64,000 bases of DNA from Rutidosis leptorrhynchoides (Eukaryota > Streptophyta > Magnoliopsida > Asterales > Asteraceae). The position numbers and the translations under genes were made by a program. This document shows positions 1-8,832 of the stretch, piece by piece. The stretch covers positions 6,822,001 to 6,886,000 of the forward strand of contig NC_092341.1 of the NCBI RefSeq assembly GCF_046630445.1. Direction: 5' to 3'. The notes below the pieces were generated by a model. That model ran no database searches and was not told the DNA's origin. It saw only the letters and a program-made list of their open reading frames with translations. Each line of letters begins with the position of its first letter. Position 1 is the first letter of the stretch.

Positions 1-2466
1 ATATCACTTTACTAAGTACAAAGTTTAACTCATTAATATGCGCCGCCAAATGCAGTATCATTTGGCGGCGCATCATTTTCAGTTTCAGATTGTGCTGAAA
101 TTCCTAAGATCACCCTAAAAGAGAACAGGAGCAAGACTCCCTGAAGGTGTCTTGCCATTAGAGTTCGTCTAAATGACGAAAATGATATTTTATTCATTTT
201 AATGTTCTTTTTAAAAGTCTTGAATTTCTATCATATTATTATTTTTGTTAAAGCATGACTTAGAATGGCATAAATAGTTTTAAGGCATATTATTTCTCTC
301 GCATTGTAATTATGTATAACGCATCTAATTTGGAACTAATATCACTTCACTAAGTACAAATTTTAACTCATTAATATGCGTCGCCAAATGTAGTATCATT
401 TGGCGGCGCATCATTTTCGATTTCAGATTCTGCTAAAATTCCTAAGATCACTCTAAAAGAGAACAAGGAGCAAGACTCCCTGAAGGTGTCTTGCCATTAG
501 AGCTCGTTTAGATGAAGAAAATGATATTTTATTTATTTTAATGTTCTTTTTAAACGTTTTGAATTTCCATCATATTATTATTTTTGTTAAAGCATGACTT
601 AGGATAGCATAAATAGTTTAAAGGCATATTATTTCTCTCACGTTGTAATTATGTATAACGCATCTAATTTTAAAACTAATATCACTTCGCTAAGTACAAA
701 GTTTAACTCATTAATATGCGCTGCCAAATACAGTATCATTTGGCGGCGCATCATTTTCGATTTCAGACTGTGCTGAAATTCCTAAGATCACCCTAAAAGA
801 GAACATGGAGCAAGACTCCCTGAAGGTGTCATGCCATTATAGTTCGTCTAGATGACGAAAATGATATTTTATTCATTTTAATATTCTTTTTAAACGTCTT
901 GAATTTTATCATATTATTATTTTTGTTAAAGCATGACTTAGGATGGTATAAATAGTTTTAAGGCATATTATTTCTCTCACATTGTAATTATGTATAACGC
1001 ATCTAATTTTGAAACTAGTATCACTTCACTAAGTACAAATTTTAACTCATTAATATGCGCCGCCAAATGCAGTATCATTTGGTGGCGCATCATTTTCGAT
1101 TTCAGACTGTGCTGAAATTCCTAAGATCACCCTAAAAGAGAACAAGAAGCAAGACTCCCTGAAGGTGTCTTGCCATTAGAATTCGTCTAGATGACGAAAA
1201 TGATATTTTATTCATTTTAATGTTCTTTTTAAATGTCTTGAATTTCTAGCATATTATTATTTTTGTTAAAGCATCACTGAGGATGGTATAAATAGTTTTA
1301 AGGCCTATTAGTTCTCTCACATTGTAATTATGTATAACTCATCTAATTTTAAAACTAATATAACTTCACTAAGTTCAAATTTTAACTCATTAATATGCGC
1401 CGCCAAATGTAGTATCATTTGGCGGCGCATCATTTTCGGTTCCAGATTGTGCTGAAATTCCTAAGGTCACCCTAAAAGAGAACAAGGAGCAAGACTCCCT
1501 GAAGGTGTCTTGCCATTAGAGCTCGTTTAGATGACGAAAATTATAATTTTTTCATTTTAATGTTCTTTTTAAATGTTTTGAATTTCTATCATATTATTAT
1601 TTTTGTTAAAACATGACTTAGGATGGTATAAATAGTTTAAAGGCCAATTATTTCTGTCACATTGTAATTATGTATAACGCATGTAATTTTGTAATTAATA
1701 TCACTTCACTAAGTACAAATTTTAACTCATTAATATGCGCCGCCAAATGCAGTATCATTTGGCGGCGCATCATTTTAGTTTTCAAATTGTGCTGAAATTC
1801 ATAAGATCACCCTAAAAGAGAACACGGAGCAAGACTCCCTGAAGGTGTCTTGCCATTAGAGTTCGTCCAAATGACAAAAATGATATTTTATTCATTTTAA
1901 TGTTCTTTTTATATGTCTTGAATTTCTAGCATATTATTATTTTTGTCAAAAGCATGACTTAGGATAGTATAAATAGTTTTAAGGCCTATTAGTTCTTTCA
2001 CATTGTAATTATGTATAACTTATCTAATTTTGAAACTAATATCACTTCAGTAAGTACAAATTTTAACTCATTAATATGCGCCGCCAAATGTAGTATCATT
2101 TGGCGAAGCATCATTTTCGATTTCAGACTGTGCTGAAATTCCAAAGATCACCCTAAAAGAGAAAAGGAGCAAGACTCCCTGAAGGTGTTTTGCCATTAGA
2201 GTTCGTCTAGATGACGAAAATGATATTTTATTCATTTTAATGTTCTTTTTAAACGTCTTAAGTTTCTATCATATTATTATTTTTGTTAAAGCATGACTTA
2301 GGATGGTATAAATAGTTTTAAGGCCTATTATTTCTCTCGCATTGTAATTATGTATAACGCATCTAATTTGGAACTAATATCACTTCACTAAGTACAAATT
2401 TTAACTCATAAATATGCGTCGCCAAATGTAGTATCATTTGGCGGCGAATCATTTTCGATTTCAGAT
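1..2466. repeat. Tandem satellite array, ~340-bp monomer, 7 full copies plus a partial
   Basis: Monomers start with ATATCACTTCACTAAG or close variants at about 1, 339, 679, 1018, 1358, 1698, 2039 and 2377, giving unit lengths of 338-341 bp. The last copy stops after about 90 bp at the copia junction. Each monomer has a GC-rich inverted repeat near its start: ATGCGCCGCCAAATG, six-base loop, CATTTGGCGGCGCAT, a perfect 15-bp stem in the best copies. A weaker one follows (CAAGAC...GTCTTG), and most copies carry a TATAAATAG box about 80 bp before the monomer end. Copies differ by scattered point changes. No ORF is conserved. The array probably continues left of the window, because base 1 is already inside it. 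Confidence 0.95.
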
Positions 2467-3456
2467 CCATGAACTTTTGGAACGTGCTGACTTATCTAAT
2501 GCTAAGCCAGTTTCATCTCCGATGACAACCAACGCAAACCTTGCTCTTGGTGATAGTGCCACATTTGACAACCCCGTTCAATATCGTCAAATTGTCGGTG
2601 CTCTTCAGTACGTTACATTGTCTCGACCGGACATCACTTTCGCAGTCAACAAAGTCTGTCAGTATATGCATTGTCCCACGATAAATCATTGGTCAGCAGT
2701 TAAACGAATTCTCCGTTACTTACAGGGTACGGCCAATTATGGGTTACGTTTTATTCACGACTCCGGAACAGTGCTTCATGCCTGCTTCACGCCTACACTG
2801 ATTCAACATACAACTCGCTGAATAGCTTCTCTGATGCTGACTGGGCAGGTTGTCCAGATGACCGTCGATCCACGGGAGGATATGCAATATATCTAGGTTC
2901 AAATCTAGTATCATGGTCTGCACGAAAACAAAAGACCGTCTCTCGATCCTCAACAGAATCTGAATACAAGGCCCTAGCTGACACAATTGCGGAACTAACA
3001 TGGCTTCAAGATCTATTACGTGAACTTCGTGTTCCTGTTAAATCAGTTCCTACCTTATGGTGTGATAACCTTGGTGCTACGTATCTTTCAGCTAACCCAG
3101 TCTTTCATGCACGTACAAAACATGTAAAAGTTGATTTTCACTTTGTTCGAGAAAGAGTTGCTCAACAAAAACTTTCAGTTCAGTTTATAACTACTGATGA
3201 TCAGATTGCAGATATCTTCACCAAGCCGCTGTCCTCACCAAGATTTCACCTGTTACGATCCAAGCTACATGCCGTTTCCCGCCCTTAGTTTGCGGGGGAA
3301 TATTAGACAAATATAATTGTATAAGGCTATGTTATTGCTATAGTGTAGGGATATATTATGTAATTGTTACTCCTATATAATGGAGGCTTATGTACTGATA
3401 ATATACACACAGCACATACAAGTTCAATTCAATATCTCTCTTCCTCTATTATATCA
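2465..3456 (+). mobile_element. Ty1/copia element, 3' remnant (RNase H end and 3' LTR), broken
   Basis: Translation from about 2470 gives the end of a copia polyprotein: the reverse transcriptase tail ([19 protein letters not shown]), then the RNase H signatures [26 protein letters not shown] and ADIFTKPL, ending near 3287. A polypurine tract TTTGCGGGGGAA (3289-3300) is followed by a short LTR of about 156 bp starting TATTAGACAAAT and ending about 3456. Gag, protease, integrase and most of the reverse transcriptase are absent; the satellite array occupies their place. The element is clearly a dead remnant. The order RNase H, polypurine tract, LTR fits the copia superfamily; the lineage is not resolved. 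Confidence 0.9.
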
Positions 3457-3715
3457 TTCAATAATGGTATAATTGAAAAGGTAATCGAAGTCAATTTGAA
3501 ATATATGTTGGAAAATAAGTTAGTTGACTAATAAGAACACACATGATTTATTCTTGTAGCAAATAGATTCATGGATTTGCATTCTATTTCAAACTTGGTT
3601 GCATGTTGTTCATTTGCTAGTCATTATGTTTTGACCTATTCGGCGCCACCTCAGCACCTTGAGTTATTCACCGTATTCCATCTGACAACCCTTTTAATTA
3701 TCAATCAATGTACAG

Positions 3716-3995
3716 GTAAACAAGTGTTACAAGGTCACGGGTTCATCATCTGATACAGGTACATCGTCTGACGTCATTATCTTAAAACCAGTCAAACGAC
3801 GTAATGACAAATCTTTGATACCTGTTCCTCGAGAAGCTAAGGAAGATGCTGCTAGAGTTGCTGCACGCGCAATTGTTGTGGCTGAAAGGTTGAATGATCG
3901 AATGCTTAGAGCTAATAAAAAGGTGAAAACACTTGATAAGATCTTAGAAGAGAGCACAATAATGCTTGAGATTGCTAAAAATATTCATAAACAAT
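3716..3995 (+). pseudogene. Orphan exon-like coding fragment, unrecognised
   Basis: A continuous reading frame runs from an AG (TGTACAG before 3716) to a consensus donor GTAAGT at 3996, without an ATG of its own at the start. It reads K-V-T-G-S-S-S-D-T-G, then a basic stretch KPVKRRNDKS, then an Ala/Glu/Lys-rich helical segment (EDAARVAARAIVVAERLNDR, LEESTIMLEIAKNIHKQ) that looks like a coiled coil. The acceptor-like and donor-like borders suggest one internal exon of a larger gene. I see no partner exons within 1 kb on either side, so it is either an isolated fragment carried by a transposon or an exon whose gene is lost. I do not recognise the family and assign no function. Confidence 0.35.
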
Positions 3996-4063
3996 GTAAG
4001 TTACCTCTTTGTTATTTAAACATATGTTTTTTGACATAAATTTATAGTAGGTGATCCTCGCAC

Positions 4064-4139
4064 ACCACTTTTTGGTTTATCTACACTTTTGTTTCATAAA
4101 TACCACTTTTTGGTTTATCTACACTTTTGTCTCATAAAT
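4064..4139. repeat. Direct tandem repeat, two 38-bp units
   Basis: Two adjacent near-identical 38-bp copies begin ACCACTTTTTGGTTTATC (4064 and 4102) and differ at one base (GTTTCATAAAT versus GTCTCATAAAT). No associated gene. Confidence 0.8.
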
Positions 4140-5646
4140 TTACAGTTATACCCTTAAATTAATCTAGTGAGTTGGACTTATATTATTATTTAAAGTATAA
4201 TTAAAGGTATAATAGTAACTTTGCATTCGGTTACACATATGGGGTACAAATAGTAACTACCCTTTTAGAATCCACTTATGCGTAACCAAATGCAAAGTTG
4301 TGTGTTACAAGTATAAATCTTATAAAGTTATAATATAATATATTGCTAGAAACATGATTGTATGTATGTATGATATACAGGCAATGAAAAGGGAATGTTT
4401 GTGCTGAAAACCTGAAACTGCTACTTTTTAGGTTGGTTTGAGTGGTCATTGGGTGGTTGCTCATGTTTATTTGATTTGGGTTCCGTTTGCTAGTTGTTGA
4501 CAATGTTTGTGTAGTTTTTGTATCGACTATTAGTTGGCTTTGATTTGACGTGTTTGTTTGGGTTATATTGGTTCATCTAACTTTTCACAAATTGGTTCAT
4601 TTAGTCTTAACCGCCATATTGGCTGTTAGTTCGTGATTGATTTGATCGAGTTTAAATTAGATTACCATTCTTAAATCGTCATATAACATAGTTTTGATAT
4701 TTGAAGTGATATAACAACACTTAAAACATTGGGGTGTCTATGCACACGGTTCACCTGAATAACGATTTATCTAGATGGATTCTGGATATATCACATGAGT
4801 AATAATAAGTTAACTTACTAATCATGCTACTCAATAGCATAATGATACATAGAAAATTCAAGATTCATAGGGTGAAGAGAGAATTAGTGAAAGACATATG
4901 TTATAAAAATGAATTAGTAGTAGGAAAAATTATTTTCCGTGATAAAATATATTGTTTTCTTGAGTAACCGTAATATTGTAATATCAAGTGTTAAAAGTTT
5001 TCATAAAGTTAATTTTTTTTGTATATATCATTAGTGTATATGCAGTAACATTTATCAAATCTATTTTAAATTAAAAACAAAAAAATTTTAATACACTTAT
5101 TTATGGATGTAGGCCGTATTTGATACTCATCCTTTTTTTATAAATACCCAAAAGTATACTTTTGAATGATTTTGTAAGCCACTCAATTATTGTAAAAATG
5201 TAAAAGAAAGTAAGTAATCTTATATTTGAAGTAAATTAAATTATAGAAATTGTGTAAGATAAGAAATTTGTGTGTAATTATATTTTTCCGAATGAATTTT
5301 ATATGAATTTTGTATATAGATTGATCATCAATACATAAATTTAAGTGATGTTTATGATCATTTTTAAATGTGAGTGAGCTATAAATACAAATTAATAAAC
5401 TTAGGTTCACTTTTCAGTTTATAATAATTTTTAGTGTGGTCTTGTATATAACCGTCATGTTGGATCCTTCGTGTTTTTTTTATATTGTCATTTCCGTTTA
5501 TCTTTTTCATATCAATAAAATTATTGCCTTTCAAAAAAAAAAATTTTAAAATTTAAATCTCATAATCTACGAAATTGAATCCTGTCAGTTATTACCAACG
5601 AAATGTTAGGTAAAATTTACACTGGTGGTTTATTTGATAAACTGAT
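4140..5646. other. Intergenic AT-rich DNA, no gene seen
   Basis: No ORF with recognisable motifs on either strand, no RNA gene and no clear transposon terminus. Short open frames here (for example about 4276-4503 and 5183-5410, minus) are rich in Phe, Ile, Asn and His, as chance frames in AT-rich DNA are. Confidence 0.6.
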
Positions 5647-6580
5647 CCGAGTAGATGCTACCCGACCCGAATCCGAGAGTCAAATGGAGTGATCCGTTAA
5701 AAAGGATAGTAAAGAAGTCCTTAAAGTTAAAGAAGCTCATTTGTGAATTTAATGGTCGGAGACAAAGACCGAGTCTTAAAAAAACCCAACGAGAAATATG
5801 TAAATCCATGTGGGTTGTTGATAACTTCCTACCCATGATCCCATGTTTCATTGGATTAAGGCCCCATTTGTTTTTTACTTTTACTAAGTTCTGTTGTCCG
5901 AATGAAATCATGACGTCTGTGAGGAATAAGTGGCGACTAAATAGTTATTATTTATTTTATGTGCTGAAGAGTGACTGAATAATTATAATTACAAATTTAA
6001 CCATGTACATACGGCAGTTATAGACAGTTATTTTAGCAGTTTTGAAACAGAAGGGACGAATATGATAATTCACATTTTCATGACTTAAATTATTAAGACA
6101 TTCTATTTTCATTAAGTCTAAAACAAACATTACACTACTTATTCAATTTTATATCATTAAGTCCAATTAAGTTCATTAAGTTCTAATCAAACGAAGCCTA
6201 AGTAAACATGGAGAATATGCTTCATTTACTGTCAAATATCTATAGATGGTGAATGGGAGATTAAAGATTACCTCTAGTTACATATTTTCATTTATTTGTA
6301 ATTTGAGAGAGAAATAAAAATTCAAAATAGGCCTCTAGTTATTTACGTAAGCATCAAAGAATGTCATAGCTAGTAAGATGCATGTGATAGCTAGAGAGAT
6401 ACATAGTCTCTTTATTTTGTAATACTTGTATGCAAATTAAGGAGAGAAATAATAAACAGATATTCCCCACATTACTTCTTTTATCTTGTTAATTCCTGTT
6501 ACATCAACAATTAACAGAAACAACCCCTTAGTTCAATCCTTACGAAATACGTTGTGTTCATCTCTTTTCGTAACGGATCA
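5647..6580 (+). repeat. Segmental duplication, copy 1 (contains a MITE)
   Basis: Starts CCGAGTAGATGCTACCCGACC and ends TAACGGATCA. It aligns in order with 7032-7940: the GTGATCCGTTAAAAAGGATAG block, the ACCAACGAGAAATATGTAAA block, the GTAAACATGGAGAATATGC block, the AATAGGCCTCT block and finally TCCTTACGAAAT...AACGGATCA. It differs by a 339-bp insertion at 5860-6198. Divergence rises toward the right half. Whether the unit is itself a transposon or a duplicated gene flank is unclear. Confidence 0.8.
5860..6198. mobile_element. MITE, PIF/Harbinger (Tourist)-like
   Basis: This 339-bp insertion begins GGCCCCATTTG and ends CAAACGAAGCC, imperfect terminal inverted repeats (8 of 11 match). It is flanked by TAA on both sides (5857-5859 and 6199-6201), the 3-bp target duplication typical of Harbinger elements. 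The duplicate copy at 7236-7246 keeps the uninterrupted site (GGATTTAGTAAAC), which confirms both borders. It has no coding capacity, so it is non-autonomous. Confidence 0.8.
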
Positions 6581-7031
6581 AGTGATATTCAGAGCATTCG
6601 TTTCTGCATCTGACAATTTAAAGGCTCCGCGAGTTTTGTTCAAGTTGCATAGGAATGACCAAAAGGAAAAAGAAGAAAAAGAAGATAACAAAAAATGGGT
6701 ATGAAGAAAAAAACTATTTGTCATGTTTATATTTCTAATAATGTTAAACATGAGAAGAGTTCCAACTCTTTCTTTGTTAACAAAAGGAAGAAGAAGAAAA
6801 AAAAAATTTACTCATAGCCTCATGAAAAAATATTCTTGAAAAAATAAGGAGAAAAAAAAGCCATCTACTTGTCATTTGTTTATCATAACAAATGGGGAAA
6901 AAAGGTAGAAAAAAAAAGAAGATTAGTCTCAAATGAAGACAACGCAAGTGTTGTATTTTGAGAAAGTAATCAACAAATAGTTTATGCGCAACAGGAGTTG
7001 CTCATCTTCGGCGGAGAAAGGTTGCAGTGAC
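6581..7031. other. Spacer between duplication copies; purine-rich, no recognised gene
   Basis: A 72-codon open frame (6486-6704, plus) crosses the right end of copy 1 and becomes Lys/Glu-rich (DQKEKEEKEDNKKWV). I do not recognise it. The rest is A-rich with AAGAAGAAGAAA runs. Nothing here supports a functional gene. Confidence 0.5.
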
Positions 7032-7940
7032 CCGAGTAGATGCTACCCGACCCGAATCCGAGAGTCAAATGGAGTGATCCGTTAAAAAGGATAGTAAAGA
7101 AGTCCTTATAGTTAAAGAAGCTCCTTTGTGAATTTAACCGTTAGAGACAAAGACCAAGTCTTAAAAAAAAACCAACGAGAAATATGTAAATCCATGTGGG
7201 TTGATAACTTCCTACCCATGATCCCATGTTTTATTGGATTTAGTAAACATGGAGAATATGCTCCATTTACTGTCAAATATCTATAGATGGTGAATGGGAG
7301 ATTAAAGATAGTCTCTAGCTACATATTTTCATTCATTTGTAACTTGAGAGAGAAAAACAAAAATCCAAAATAGGCCTCTAATTATTTGTATACCTTTCAT
7401 ACGTAAGAAACAATGCCTCTAATTTGCATTTTCTGTAGCATGTAAATTTAGAGAGATGAAAAAAAACATTGTCTCCATGTTTTTTTTTTTTTTTCTTTTT
7501 GAACAGCGATTGGGATCACCCGAGAGGGACTAAGCCACCCGTTGCGATCATCTCCCGTTTCGACCATGCCGATGCAGCTATAATAACCCAGCCCCCATCG
7601 CTGCCCGGGAGGAAACCTTGAAACCGATCCAAGGGCACAGCCAAGTAAAACCCCCTCCCCTTTACCCCCCAAACGATATGGGAAAGGTGTCATGGGTGGA
7701 TACTTCATGGCAGAGATGAAATTGTGTTTTTAATATGTAGCCAACGGGGGTTGAACTCCTGACCTCCCCTAAAGGAGGCAGGCCACCAACCGTTGGACCA
7801 CATCACAACTTCTTGTCTCCACGTTATCTTCTTTACTTCACTTGATGATCATTTATGTCTATTTCATCAATACACCAAAAACACTAGTAATATTTATCAT
7901 CCTTACGAAATCGTCGTGTTCATAATTTCGCAACGGATCA
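7032..7940 (+). repeat. Segmental duplication, copy 2 (contains a SINE), flanking the NMT pseudogene
   Basis: Counterpart of 5647-6580. It lacks the MITE, showing the empty target site at about 7239-7242, and instead carries a SINE at 7480-7812. Its right end, TACGAAATCGTCGTGTTC followed by CAACGGATCA (7904-7940), lies 9 bp before the ATG of the N-myristoyltransferase pseudogene. The duplicated unit may therefore include the 5' flank or leader of that gene. Confidence 0.75.
7480..7812 (-). mobile_element. tRNA-derived SINE, ~333 bp with poly(A) tail
   Basis: On the minus strand the element reads from 7812 down to 7480. It has an RNA polymerase III A-box-like TGGTCCAACGG (7800-7790) and a B-box-like GTTCAACCCCC (about 7756-7746), then a body of about 250 bp ending in a poly(A) tail (T run at 7480-7494 and TTTCTTTTT on the plus strand). 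Target duplications flank it: TTGTCTCCATG (7469-7479) and TTGTCTCCACG (7813-7823), 10 of 11 identical. Promoter boxes, tail and duplication together make SINE the best call. It looks structurally whole. It has no protein-coding role; the open frame seen across it is incidental. Confidence 0.85.
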
Positions 7941-7949
7941 TAAACTGAG

Positions 7950-8326
7950 ATGGCTGATGGGGATAACAATGTGAATTCTAGTTCACCTGCTGAAAACTAA
8001 ACCCCAACTCTGATGGTACTTTTAATAATCCGACTTAAATCGATGCAATAGCACAAAAGGTCCAACAATCAATGACTGTTTCCAATAGGCATAAGTTTTG
8101 GGAAACACAACCTGTTGGACAGTTCAAAATTTTTAGTAATTCTACCTTACTTGAAGGCCCGATCGAACCTCCGACACCGTTATCAGAAGTTAAGCTAGAA
8201 CCTTATAATCTTCCAGGTCCTTACGAATGGATTACATGTGACATGGATTCAAATAAGACGTGTTCAGAGGTTTACAATCTTCTAGCCAACAATTACGTTG
8301 AAGATGATGAAAATATGTTTAGGTTC
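7950..8326 (+). pseudogene. NMT1: N-myristoyltransferase pseudogene, N-terminal part
   Basis: Glycylpeptide N-tetradecanoyltransferase (NMT) attaches myristate to N-terminal glycine of cytosolic proteins. The fragment opens ATGGCTGATGGGGATAAC (MADGDNN, as in plant NMT1) at 7950 and carries the diagnostic HKFWETQPVGQF, EGPIEPPTPLSEVKLEPYNL, YEWITCDMDS, CSEVYNLLANNYVEDDENMF. This covers roughly the first 125 residues of a family usually about 430 long. It is broken: a TAA stop ends the first frame after about 16 codons, the frame then shifts by one, and a second TAA lies before the IDAIAQKVQQSM block. From about 8072 one frame is open. Homology stops after MFRF; the acyl-CoA and peptide-binding core is missing. 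No intron is visible. It was recognised from conserved NMT sequence held in memory. Confidence 0.85.
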
Positions 8327-8507
8327 AGCCATTTTTACAGGAATTGTGAGATTGATATTCTGAAAACGGATTGCATTTTGATATATTTGTGATCTTCAAA
8401 TCATTTTTTGACTTCAAGTCTTGGATGATGATAATAAGCAACATATATGTCATTTATATGCCAAGACTTTAAAAACACTTATTTATGACAACAATATGTC
8501 AAGTTTG

Positions 8508-8541
<34 letters not shown>

Positions 8542-8832
8542 GTTTAATACGCGGACGAACATGTATACATGCACGAAAGATAAAAAAAAAAAAAAGAAGA
8601 TATCAATATGATCTCATAAATCCTTCAAACAAAAAAGCCCCTTTTACAATTTGTACATACTAGCATCCTAAAGTTAGCATACTTTCTATTTGCCAAAACA
8701 AGCCCATATATTAACTATACCCTGATATTTTCAACTAGTTGCAGATAACAACGGTAAACAACGATAAAACGAGCACCCACTTCATATAATTACACAACCA
8801 CGAAACCTAACAACGAGCCGATAATATAAACT
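8327..8832. other. Spacer with 32-bp poly(T) run and probable 3' UTR of the ATPase gene
   Basis: Sequence after the NMT fragment is unrelated to NMT. A T32 tract lies at 8509-8540 and an A-rich run at 8581-8596. About the last 200 bp before 8833 should be the 3' UTR of the minus-strand ATPase gene, but no clear polyadenylation signal stands out. Confidence 0.5.

Noticed and set aside
1-2466. Satellite array as a possible CRISPR-like array
   Set aside because: Units are ~340 bp, near-identical along their whole length with no unique spacers, in plant nuclear DNA.
7448-7708. 86-codon minus-strand open frame
   Set aside because: It lies wholly over the SINE and its right flank; the frame follows from the SINE sequence and has no protein motif.
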